Below are positions 37,282-48,044 of a DNA stretch of 64,000 nucleotides, piece after piece. The stretch lies in contig CM045758.1 in assembly GCA_025200525.1 (NCBI GenBank), positions 165,938,261-166,002,260 on the forward strand, read 5' to 3'. Each line of letters opens with the position of its first letter. Within the stretch, counting starts at the first letter, position 1. The DNA is from Camellia lanceoleosa (taxonomy: Eukaryota > Streptophyta > Magnoliopsida > Ericales > Theaceae). The notes beneath the pieces were generated by a model that saw nothing but the letters and a program-made list of their open reading frames with translations, was not told the DNA's origin and ran no database searches. A program made the translations under genes and the position numbers.

Positions 37282-37878
37282 TGATATCGATAGACACCTA
37301 GGAGGGCCCAATCTACAAGTGCCCAACCCACGAAACAGGGGCGAGTCCACCCCCCGGTTATCGAAGCTCAATAGCTCTAAGAAATTAATACTAGACCAGG
37401 ACCAATAACATTCAAACACTTGCCAAACAAGGGCCTAGACACATAAGAAGACAAAGATCTTGCAAATTTATTGCACCACACATCAGCCATTAATGAGGCT
37501 CTCACAGCATTAAATGCGACAACCCATTCATGTCGGAACAGGCAGCCTCACCGTGAACAATGCAAGCTAGAGTATAGACTTTCGACCAACACGACAGGTC
37601 GGAATGGACAAGGAAATGATGAACAAATGATATAAGGAAGTTTCCAAGACACATCAATGGTTAAGTTCTTCATTATCTTCCCCTCTCTCTCTCTCTCTCT
37701 CTCTCTGGATACAGTCAATCTCTTCTATTATAATTTGATTGTCGGAGGGTTTGTTGGGAGACTCCCATTCCCCGCTGGACCTTTTTTGCAGGTACCTCCA
37801 GTGAGCTCCGAGACCAGTAAAGTTGTTAGAAGCGTGGATTTACCCGACTCATCCTCCATTGGATCCCTTACATCATCA
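37282..37878 (+). repeat. 3' LTR of the Tat element
   Basis: It starts TGATATCGATAGACACC and ends CATCATCA, followed by the target duplication GTAAT. It aligns with 25499-26099; the (CT)n tract is slightly different. Confidence 0.93.
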
Positions 37879-38237
37879 GTAATTGTAGTTGACAAATAAT
37901 TTGTTTCTCACTTTTCGCAAAATAATTTTGTTTGTTTTAATTGATTGTGTTTTTGTTTAGGTGGTTGATGAATGTGATTATTTACATTTTAATTGAATGG
38001 TTTAAAAATATAAAATTTTATATTTATAATTTTTGTGTCAGAGATTTAAGCATGAATATTCACACTTAAAACCTTAAATGCCTAAAAAATACATTTTGTA
38101 TTTATGAGAAGTGTGAATGTTTTCATTGTTAATTAAATGGTTTAAAGATGTAAATATTCATACTTACTTGCAACTTTTTATTCTAAAAAATTTATGCTCT
38201 TTAATTTATGAAAAGTGTGAATGCTTTTCATTTTTAA

Positions 38238-38837
38238 CTAGCATAATAACCCGTGCCATGCACGGGTTAAAATAAATAATTAAAAATTATTTTTGAAATT
38301 AAATTATAACAAAAAAATTTGTTTATAATATAAAAGAAAATTTATTTAACATTAATTAGTTCCCATATAATAATTATTTTTATGATAAACTATAAATATA
38401 TTTCGTCTTAATGAATTTCATAATTTTAGTTTTTCAATTCACTAATTATCTCATATCTATTATGTAAAATCAATTACATTATCTATTTTGTAGAATTCAA
38501 TCAGTCAAAATTGAAGAATAAATAAAAATGAGAAAAAACAAAAAATAGAGTATTAGTGGCTTCAATTTTCAAAGATTTATCTAATTTTCTCTTTTTTTAT
38601 TCATATTTATAGAATTTCACACTGACTCTTCCTTTTTAATTAAGTTTATTTAATTGAGTGTATTTCAAAAAAAATTAATTAGTCCTACATATCTATATAA
38701 ACATAATGAAATCATTCAAATATATTATTTAAATAACCATCTAAATTAATATCATATTACTTAGTTAATTTTTAACATATTTAGTATTGTTTATCACATT
38801 TGTTATTTGTCCGTGCATAGCGCGAATTTTATGCTAG
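38238..38837. mobile_element. 600-bp element with CTAGCATAA ends
   Basis: The left end CTAGCATAATAACCCGTGCC is the inverted partner of the right end GTGCATAGCGCG...TTATGCTAG. TAA flanks both sides (38235-38237, 38838-38840). The left end contains a perfect hairpin (ACCCGTGC/GCACGGGT). TAA duplication favours PIF/Harbinger, while the hairpin next to CTAG recalls Helitron 3' ends. The class is therefore uncertain. A second left end of the same type begins at 46523. Confidence 0.55.
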
Positions 38838-38992
38838 TAAATAATGAATACAAATGGATAGTTTAAACTAGTATAGTATTTTAAAATTTCACAGTTTAAA
38901 TTAAAAGGAAGTTTATTTGTTACCGTAGAAAAATTCTAGAATTATTATTATTTTGTAATTTTTCAATAAAGAAAATTTATTTGAACTTGAGT

Positions 38993-39199
38993 AGTGTTTG
39001 GTTTATTAGAATGAATCGGAATAGAATGATCATTCTATCAAAATATTCATTCATATGTATGGTTAAACTAAAAATATAATGAAAAATACATTACAAATGG
39101 AATCATCTTTTACTATGTTAAGGGAATGATCAGTCTATAAAAATGTATGAGAAATCACCATTTCATTTTATTCTATTTTATTTCAATGAACCAAATAGA
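38993..39199. mobile_element. Small MITE
   Basis: AGTGTTTGGTTTATTAGAAT at the left pairs imperfectly with ATTTCAATGAACCAAATAGAG at the right. The interior has GAATGATCATTCT palindromes. Confidence 0.5.
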
Positions 39200-39397
39200 G
39201 AATTAGTGTTAAACCTTAGATGTGAAGTCTAGCTCGATTTAAACAAATTTATTTGCATTGAAATTTTTTTTTAAAAGTTAAAATAAAATCAATTTAGGTA
39301 GCTGAATAGATTTGTGCAATATGTTATTGTCAAGAATTAGAGCGCAAACAATTAGATAAGCTGGATCAAAAAAAAAAAAAAAACACTCACACGCACA

Positions 39398-39835
39398 ATG
39401 GAAAATGATCGAGTGCTCGAATTTGAGGCTCGAATGTTGGCTCGAAATCAAGAGAGGGAAGAAGAGGGAGAGGAAGAGGAGAAGAGGGAGAGGGAGAGAA
39501 GGAGAAGAGGGGGAAGAAGGTCGTCGCAGCTCGCAATAGAAGAGGAGCCTTCCGGCCGTCGCTGCTCGTCGCCCCCTCGCCGAACCTCGGCGCCGTCGTC
39601 TGCCCAGATTCGAGCCTCGCTTCAAAATGCCCTCTAGTCCTCCTCCTCCTCCTCCTCCTTCCTCCTCCTCCTCCTCCTTCTTCCTTCATTCTCTTCTCGC
39701 TTCTCCCTCCCCTCCTGTTCTGGTTTCTCGAGCTCAAAATCTGACTCCCCATTTTATGGCCCTCCTCTAGTCCTCCCCCCTCCTCCTCCCGTTCTGCAGA
39801 GCCCCCCCTCCCCCCTTCTTCTTCTTCTTCTCCGT
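39398..39835. repeat. Low-complexity GA-rich then CTC-rich field
   Basis: 39450-39530 is a degenerate GAGAGG/GAAGAG field and 39635-39835 a (CTC)n/(TTC)n field. ORFs on both strands encode Glu/Arg-rich or Ser/Pro-rich low-complexity peptides and are not supported as genes. Repeated TCGAATTTGAGGCTCGAATG-type motifs precede the field. Confidence 0.6.
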
Positions 39836-39890
39836 TCGTTTCTTCTTCCAGATCTGCAACAAAGGAAAAAAAAAAAAAAAAAAATACAGA

Positions 39891-39924
39891 CTCGACACCA
39901 AAACGACGTCGTTTTGGTGTCGAG
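39891..39924. repeat. Perfect 34-bp palindrome with AACGACGTCGTT core
   Basis: The 17-base half CTCGACACCAAAACGAC is followed at once by its exact reverse complement. A poly(A) run precedes it and TTTCGAG repeats follow. Confidence 0.9.
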
Positions 39925-40167
39925 CCAGTATTTCGAGTCGTATATTTCGAGCTCTGTAGCGGTGCCGCACACACAATAAGATAAGTTAGAAGAAAAAAAG
40001 ATAGTAATAGTGACCTTTAAAATTAGAATTTTAATATGATCTCTAATGATGTGATAAACAAAAATAAAAATAATAATAATAATAATAATAATACACGAGT
40101 TAAAATATCGCATCATCATGTGAGATTTACTACTAAAATTTTTAAATTAAAGCTTTCAAATATTATT

Positions 40168-40331
40168 GAAAGAAAAATGTATAAATAAAAGTAAGCAAAC
40201 AGACTTCAACATTGTCACAACAATTAGATAAGTGGAAAGAAAAATGTGTAAATAAAAGTAAGCAAATAGACTTCAAAATTGTCACAACAATTAGATAAGT
40301 AAGCAAATAGACATCAAAATTGTCACACGAT
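40168..40331. repeat. 67-bp tandem repeat, about 2.4 copies
   Basis: Unit starts GAAAGAAAAATGT and includes AGTAAGCAAA and ATTGTCACAACAATTAGATA. Copies begin at 40168 and 40235, with a partial third to 40331. Confidence 0.85.
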
Positions 40332-40476
40332 ATACAAATTGATGAGGAGGGTCCTACAAAGTCGTCGGAAGGGAATCTACCCGGACAGCCTGTCTCCTTC
40401 AAAATTAATGATTCTGGAATTTAGCGGACGGCCCTGACGTTACGTTTTTGACAAAAGTCAGCTTCTGTTTGGGGTT

Positions 40477-40769
40477 ACCAAGGCTTGGATTACTTGATTT
40501 TGGAGTAAATTAAGAATTAAATTATGGGATACCAAGGCTTGGATTACTTGATTTTGGAGTAAATTAAGGCCTAGTTTGGGAAGGTTGAAAAAAGATAAAA
40601 AGTCAAAAAGTCACTATCCTATTTAAGTCACATCATCTTATTTAAGTCACATCACCTCTCTAACACATCACTTCAAACTCAACCCAAACCCAACCCATAT
40701 TTCGTAAAAAGTCAAAAAGTGCACTTATTTAGTCTTCCCAAACTAGGCCTAAGAATTAAATTATGGGAT
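40477..40769. repeat. 54-bp tandem duplication, second copy split by a MITE
   Basis: Unit 1 (40477-40530) starts ACCAAGGCTTGGATTACTTG. Unit 2 starts at 40531, is cut at 40567 by the MITE, and resumes at 40753-40769. Apart from the insertion the two units look identical by eye. Confidence 0.9.
40568..40749. mobile_element. 182-bp PIF/Harbinger (Tourist-like) MITE
   Basis: Ends GGCCTAGTTTGGGAAG and CTTCCCAAACTAGGCC are perfect inverted repeats. Target duplication TAA at 40565-40567 and 40750-40752. The uninterrupted target is present in the adjacent tandem unit. Confidence 0.92.
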
Positions 40770-41682
40770 ACTTACGTATAGGTCTTAATGAATAGATTTA
40801 TTATTTAATAGATCTTATAAAAAAAATTGTCATAAAAAAAATCACTAATTATAAATTTTGTTACAATATATTAAAATCTAAAGAAAAAAAATCACTATTT
40901 GTCAATTTTTAGAGACATATGTAAAAAATTGTCATATAAAATTAGTTTTAGTGATAATTTTATAAAAACTTATTTTCAATAGGGCTTGATAGAAATTAGG
41001 TTTAACTGTTAAGATCTATTGGTAATTTACCCTTAAATTATTATTTATGGTTCGGTAAAATTTGAAATCAAAATAGACGGATCAATAAACATGATTCAAT
41101 TTAATTAGTAAAAAATATATATAATATAAATAATTAGATTTTTGTATATAAATTATGAAAATAAAAGAATATTAAAATTTACGATTTAAATTTTACAATT
41201 TTATCACAATTTATATATTAATTTTTAATTTATTACAACTTTAATCATATAATTTTTAACCCCTTTGTTAGAGTTATAAACTTGGACAAGTTTAACCCAA
41301 GCAACTCAATTCAAATATGAAATTTTTTAAAAATTAGGTAATATAATTTTTAATTCAGTGAAGCCTTATATAGAAATTTAAAAATTCGAACAAATTTGAG
41401 TAAATTTAGACAGAGACACTAAATAACTTAGGCAGAGACACCAAATTGGAATATATTTATATATTTTATATAAATATATAAAATTATTTGCTAATTTATT
41501 TTTTAATAATAAATAAGATTAATTAAATATTTAATAATAATGAATAAAAGCAAAAGCAATAGGCTGAAGTTTTTTCAATAGAATTTTTTTTTTTATGTTT
41601 AAAAAATACACCTTTTACAAAGAGATTATTGAATAAGTTGATATTAAAAAAATTTATTTTTATAAGGCATAAAATAATTTAA

Positions 41683-42525
41683 GGGCGAATTATATTAACG
41701 GTCCTTATAGTTTGATACTTGTGTCACTTTGGTCCTTAACTTTTTAATTATGATACATTTGACCCTGAATTTTGAGTCTTGTTCCAAATAAAGACAATTG
41801 AAGATACCATTAGATTTTTCAAGGGCAAATCGTCAATTTTATAAAATATAAACTAATTTGACAAAAATAAATGTCAAAAAAATATTTTTAAATTTTTAAA
41901 AATTAAAACTACCCACTAAAAATAAAATTATGTAAAATTGATAAATCTTTTAGACATTTATTTTTTTTTACCAAATTAATTTTATTATGTGTTTGGATGA
42001 TGATCGTGTAATGGGTGATTATTTTTATTTTCATTAAATTAGTTTCTATTTTTCCAACAGTCAAATATGGTGACAACCTTGATATCATTATTAAACTAAT
42101 CCATTAAATCAAAAAATCTAAAACTAAAAACATTTCATATATAAAATATATCGATTACACACTAAAAACCTAACAAACATCTATTATATGATCATCATCC
42201 ATATACATAATAAAAATTAATTTTGTAAAATAAATAAATATATAAATAAATAAATGTCTAAAAAATTTATCAATTTTACATAATTTTATCTTTGGTAGGT
42301 AGAAATAATTTTTCAATATTTAAAAAAAAATCACATTATTTTTGTTAAATTAGTTTATATTTTATCAATTTGACAAATTTGCCCTTGAAAATAAACAATA
42401 ATATGTTCAATTGTCCTTATTTGGAACAAGATTGAAAATTCAGAGTTAAATGTGTCACAATTGAAAAGTCAGGGACCAAAGTGACATGACTCCCAAACTA
42501 TAGGGACTGTTAGTGTAATTTGTCC
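41683..42525. mobile_element. 843-bp Mutator-type element with long inverted repeats
   Basis: GGGCGAATTATATTAACGG at the left matches the reverse complement of the right end (GGACAAATTACACTAACAG). The match continues inward for at least 150 bp (TTCCAAATAAAGACAATTGA and TCAAGGGCAAATCGTCAATT against their complements). Perfect 9-bp duplications ATAATTTAA lie at 41674-41682 and 42526-42534. Confidence 0.88.
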
Positions 42526-43555
42526 ATAATTTAAATATAATAAAATTAAATTTCTTACAAAATAAAAGTATCTAAATAAAAAAAAAAGGGGGTAAGAAAA
42601 AAATTTAGAATGATATTCTCATTTGATCTAAAAATAATTGTAGATAATCAACAAATTATCACCTATAATCTTTATTTTTTAATTAAAAAAAGATATTTTA
42701 CGAACTATCACTTTTAATAGAAAAATAACATTTATTTCTTCTTCGTTTTTAAAAAAAAACAAAAGTCACTTTTTAACAATTTGAACCAAAAAATTTTCAT
42801 TTTTTATTTTAGTTTTCTTAATTAACGATTGAGATTAAAAAAATTAACAAGATTCACCATGTTTCATAAGCGCTAAAAAAGTCTAGACAAAGAATAAAGA
42901 AAAAATGTTTGGGATCCACAAAACACCCACAATTGTATCCACAATGATGTAGTATCCATGTGTCAACTTTTAATTTGCTATACATTCAATTACATAGGAC
43001 TGAACTCACTTGCCACATTATTGTGTATACAAACAAACTTTCCTTACAAACTGATGTGTCACCTAGAATATTAGTAAGTTGGACCTCATTTCACATTCCA
43101 AAGTTGTATCAGTCCATGCCACATCAGTTTATAAGAAAAGTTTGCAAATTTCTTTTGTTTGTATGACATTTTGCTATTGTGGGTGAAAGTATAGGTATGT
43201 AATATTATTAGAACAATAAATTATCACATATAATATTTTTTATTATAAAAAAAAATAAGTTTAAGCAACCATCACTTTTAATAGAAAAATAATGTTTATT
43301 TTTATTTGATTTTAGCAAAAGTCGCTTCTTAACTATTTAAGGAAAAAAAATATATATATTTTAATTTGATTAAATAATAATTGAAATTATTATTTTTTTT
43401 AAACATAATCCACCATGTTTGGCGAGTATTAAAAAAGTCATTCAATTTCTTAATATTTTTGTCTTTTGTTAAAAAAAAATATTGATATTAAAAAAATTTA
43501 TTGTTCAAGTCCTTATATTTTAGAAGAATATACAATTTTTTTTTTATAAAATTTA

Positions 43556-43899
43556 CGGCAAATTACCAATACACCCCTTGAGGTTTGTTTAAGGTACAAA
43601 TTGGTTCCTATAGTTTGAAAAATTGCAAATATCCTCTTATTAAAAAAATTTATTTAGCAGAATTAACTAAAAAAAAAAAATTTATAATTGCTCTCCTATA
43701 CAAAATAAAATTACCTATATTATTAATTGAAACATATTTATAATATCATTAAAAACTGTTAATTGACTTGATGATTTATTAATAAAATGGGTAATTTGTT
43801 ATGAAATTAGAAACCTCAAGGAGTGGAATGTAATTTCCAAAACTACAGGGGGTGATTTATATTTTAATCAATCCTCTAGGGGTGTATTTGTAATTACCC
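43556..43899. mobile_element. 344-bp Mutator-type MITE
   Basis: The left region AATTACCAATACACCCC pairs with GGGGTGTATTTGTAATTACC at the right. The flanking 9-mers TAAAATTTA (43547-43555) and TAAAAGTTA (43900-43908) differ at one base. Confidence 0.8.
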
Positions 43900-44252
43900 T
43901 AAAAGTTAAAACCAAAAATGATAAAAAAATAAAAATATAAACTTTTAATAGCGATTAATAATTTGAACACGTTTATTTAATAGCATATTATGTTTAGACC
44001 AATAATATTATGACATATGTGAATATTGATCTCATTCTAATTGTACCAACATAATTTAAAGAAGAATTTAAATTTTAAATTTTATTTTAAAATGTAGTAA
44101 AGGATGCATAAATTAAGAAATGAATATTGATCTTATTCCAATTACGATAATATAATTTAAGAAAAAATCTAAATTTAAAATTTTATTTTAAGAATATAAA
44201 ATTAATTTATAAACCAATCATATTGTGACACATATTAATAAAAAATAAACAA

Positions 44253-46433
44253 TATAGCGATCCCGGTTTCCCTTCCTTTGATTGTTGTATTCCGGACCTA
44301 GGTTCCGTGGAGTTGGTGATTTGTATATCTTGTTGTTATCCTTTAATTCCGTGTGTTTGAGTTTTAGGATGTATTGGGCGTGTTTCGAACAGGTTGGTTG
44401 AGCTTTAGTCCCATTCCTTGTTGCCCAGAATTTTGGTGATACGCTCAAGCAGGTCCCTTTGCGCTTGAGCGGAGTTTGATTTTTGGTTGTATGCTCAAGC
44501 GGGTCTTTTTGCGCTCGAGCGTAGTTTTCACACTCAGCATTTCATGCATCTGCAAAACTTTTACAGGTGTGTTTTTCACGCTCGAGCGCTTATATAGGCG
44601 CTCGAGCGGGTGGTTCATTTTCTGTAAAAGTACTGGAAGAGGGAAATCTACGCTCGAGCGGCTTTTCCTTTGCGCTCGAGTGGGTGTGTTTTGCAGTTGT
44701 GTCTTGGCGCTCGAGCGGGTCCAGTTTTTTGTTCTTGACGCTCGAGCGTCCTATTCTCCGCTCGAGCGTCCTATTCTCCGCTCGAGCGGGTCATACGTAT
44801 GTCAGATATCAACTGGGTCTTTTTAGATCACTTTTTCACTTTCACTCTCTCTCTTACTTTCTAAAAACCTCTTTTGAGAGCTCATCTCTCTAGAATCTAC
44901 CTTCTCTCTAGGCTTTGATCTAGTTAGGGTGATCCACTCTTTTGGTGTCTTTGTAAAAAGTGTAGAGCTTGTTGAGAGCCACCTACCCATCCGAAAATTT
45001 CTTGGTTTAGAGCATTTCGAGATTTCTCCATCATCCACATTGGTTTCATCTCTTGAGGTAGGGGTTCCTACTCATCTTTATGGGCTTTGACATGAATATT
45101 GAGCTTTTGTATAAGTGGTTTTGGATTTTGAAAGTTAGGGTTTTAAATGTGTATTTGGGTTTCAAAATGAGTATATTGATGTTATTGATAATATTTGGAC
45201 CATTGGGGTCAGTATTAGGAAAAAGGAAAAAAATGCCATGTTTGGGTGTATTTAGGTCATTAGTGTAATTAATGACATTTATGATGAAAATGTGAAATTG
45301 AGTTGAAAATAATGAAATTGGCTCAATATGAGATGGAATAGTGAAGTTGGATTTATTAATCGCTCATTCTTGAAAATGTTGATAAATTACCTGTTGATAT
45401 ATTTATTATCTGTTTAGCAATAACTGCTTTGGGCTATCAGTGGAGGATAGCCTTGATTGTTGTAGACAATGCATGATGATTAGGCAAACTAAAACTAATC
45501 AATTGAATATGTCATCGAATATGACGGTTGAAATAATACATTAAATTTATGTATTGATTGATTATGTATATAATATGTGTTTATATACATTGTATTGTGT
45601 GGGAGGAGATAGGGGATGTACTCCACGGTTTAGGGGAAGATAGGGGATGGACTCCTAAACCAGATATTGTGTGGGAGGAGATGGGGAATGGACTCCATTG
45701 ATACAGCAAATCTGTGTATCTATTGAATTATCGATACAACAAATCTGTGTATCATTTGTGAAGTATGTATGCGTTCTATGTGTTATTGATACAGCAAATC
45801 TGTGTATCTATCGATGCTTATGGAAGTGTTTTGATGTGAATTATTATTTCATTTGAATTGATGAAATGGAAGAATTATTGATATGAGGTGTAATCTCATT
45901 TAAAGTATATGGTCAGGTTCTGAGCCTGAATTGAGAAATTGGATAAAAAAAATGGAAAATAGAATGAAACATGGATACATTTGTCATGTAATTGAAATAG
46001 ATTATGAATTGATTCGTATGAGTTGAACATTTATCAAACGCTAATGTTTTAGTTATTGCTTATAGTATGTTTAGCATATCTTTACTGGGCGTTGGCTCAC
46101 CCTATATGGGACATCATTTTCAGGTACAAGTAGTATGCCACCTCTAAGGACGTAGCTTGAGAGGCTTAGTGGCTGGGACATCTTTTGTGATTACATTCTT
46201 GTATTACATGTATATCAAAGCCAATGACTTATTTCCTATCTTGAGTTAGTACTCTCATTTTGTAACCAAGTGTTGACTTGGAAAGTTGTAAGCCTATAGG
46301 GCACTTACTTTTGTTGTCAATGTGTAATATATTTTGTAATGAATACTCTGATGATATGTAATTATGCTTTATTCTTTTATGTCTAAGCATGTTAAGAATG
46401 TATGATTTATGGGTTTATTTTGAGGGCGTTACA
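44253..46433 (+). mobile_element. Solo LTR C, related to LTRs A and B
   Basis: The right end GGGCGTTACA is the inverted counterpart of the TGTAACGCCC end of LTR B. The interior shares GGCTCACCCTATATGGGA, AAGT.GACTTGGAAAG and the GGAGGAGATAGGGGATG repeats (45600-45700) on the opposite strand. The left end is TATAGCGATCCCGG, which I read as a mutated TG start. AACAA flanks both sides (44248-44252, 46434-46438). No gag or pol lies inside. Confidence 0.75.
44441..44788. repeat. Array of the palindrome CGCTCGAGCG in LTR C
   Basis: Eight exact copies start at 44512, 44579, 44599, 44651, 44708, 44739, 44759 and 44779. Variants CGCTCAAGC, CGCTTGAGCG, TGCTCAAGCG and CGCTCGAGTG occur at 44442, 44462, 44492 and 44673. 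Most variants are single C-to-T or G-to-A changes of CpG sites, as expected from methylcytosine decay. Confidence 0.92.
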
Positions 46434-47657
46434 AACAAAACCAACAAAATTAAAAAAAAAAAAAAAAAGAATTACAACTTTTAGCCTTAATAAGATGACA
46501 ATGTTTTACAATTATAATAGTACTAGCATAATTACTCGTGCTATGCATGAGTATAAATAAATAATCAAAAATTAATTTTTAAAATTAAATAATAATCTAA
46601 AAAATTTATCTACAATATTTAGCAAAAATGATTTAGAATTAATTAAATTTTATTCATTTTTATCACAGCTACATATAAGAGAATTTTTTTACTTATTCTT
46701 ATGTCATTAATTGTGTGCTCTAAGTTCTTAATAACAAATATATGCCATAATTTAAGTGGTAAAAATTAACAAAATAAATCACAAAAATTATATTTATGAT
46801 AAAATAAAAATATATTTCGTCTTATGAGTTTCGTAAATTTAATTTATCATATGATAGTGGTAAATTACATTTGTCAATACAATAATTTTTTTCATGTTTT
46901 GTGAAGTCTAAAAATTATAATTTGTCTTATGTTATAAGATTTATGTAAAAATGAATTAGGATTCACTTGTGATATTAAAATTTAGGCTTAACATTAGATT
47001 TATGTTAGCTTGTCCTTCACCTAATCATTAAAAATTGTTTTGTTTTGTTCCCAACTTATATAAATCATTTGACCTATCTATTTATTAAATTAGTAAATAA
47101 ATATTTATAAATATTTTTTTATAATAAAAATAAGAAATATGGACTTATTTTATGCATACTTATTAAAAAGTTTGAACTATAGTTTAAAAAAAAAAAAAAA
47201 ACTATATATTTATGTTTAAAACAATTAAATGAATAGTTATATATATTTATGTATAAAAAAATTATTTAAGATAAAGTCACTATAAATTGTAGGTCATATT
47301 CTAGTCTTAATAAATTTAAATTTTATATTTAAATTATATCATAATTTATCAGTTCGTACTGATATGAGCTAATTTGGGAGTTCTAACATTGGATTAAACA
47401 CTAAAAAATTGTCAAGAAAATTTAGTTTAAGTCGATTTTTTTTGCCAATAATTCTTAATTTAAGCCTAATCCTTGGAGAATCGTCTAGTTCATGTCCAAT
47501 TCATGAGTTAGTTGACCTACCTATTTATTTAATTTTTAATTAGTAAATATATTTTTAAAAAAAATTATAACAAAAATAGAAAATATGTATATATTTGTTT
47601 GGTATATTTATTAACAATTTCAAAATTAATTAAGAAATTATGTACTTATTCTTAAAA

Positions 47658-48044
47658 GGATGAATTACATTGGTAATCCCTATATTTTAACTCTTGTGTT
47701 ATTTTTGTTCTTATAATTTTAATTTGCTCAATTTGACACTAAATTTATAATTTTGTCTCAATTTGGTCCAATTGTTATAATTACTAGTGTTTTTTTATTG
47801 AAAATACACACATAAGTAGCATCTGTTGTGCTTTTATAGACAAAATTATAAACTTGTTTAACTCAATAAGTTAATCTCAATTAACTCAATAATTATTTTC
47901 TTTCAAAAATCTTAACCAACATTATCAATTGGACCAAATTAATACAAAATCTAAAATTAGGGATAAAAAACAAACTAATTGAAATTACAGAGACCAAATT
48001 GATACGAGAAACAAAAATGCGAGGACTATCGATATAATTTACCC
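47658..48044. mobile_element. 387-bp Mutator-type MITE
   Basis: GGATGAATTACATTGGTAAT at the left pairs with ATCGATATAATTTACCC at the right. Perfect 9-bp duplications TTCTTAAAA lie at 47649-47657 and 48045-48053. Confidence 0.85.

Larger units (their letters stand above)
25499..37878 (+). mobile_element. Ty3/gypsy Tat-type LTR retrotransposon, complete ends, dead
   Basis: The element runs from the 5' LTR (TGATACCGATGGGCACC) to the 3' LTR end (CATCATCA), with 5-bp target duplications GTAAT at 25494-25498 and 37879-37883. Order: LTR, PBS, gag, protease, RT, RNase H, integrase, tandem array, antisense ORF with a second tandem array, PPT, LTR. A 2.42-kb solo LTR with its own duplication splits the coding region at 30518/32939, leaving about 9.95 kb of original element. 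The PBS type, gag style and large 3' non-pol region suggest the Tat lineage. Gag-pol has many stops and several frame changes; the protease catalytic Asp is replaced. Confidence 0.92.
37884..44252. other. AT-rich intergenic DNA with scattered DNA transposons
   Basis: No host gene was recognised. Recognisable elements are listed separately. A further weak inverted pair (ACCCACAAT near 42927, ATTGTGGGT near 43176) may bound a MITE at about 42910-43190. Confidence 0.5.

Noticed and set aside
39387..39974. Minus-strand 195-codon ORF
   Set aside because: Composed of Glu/Arg/Gly and Pro/Ser runs from GA- and CTC-rich DNA, with no conserved domain and an equally open opposite strand.
44476..44893. 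ORFs rich in LERL/RSSG repeats
   Set aside because: They are translations of the CGCTCGAGCG palindrome array in LTR C, not a conserved protein.
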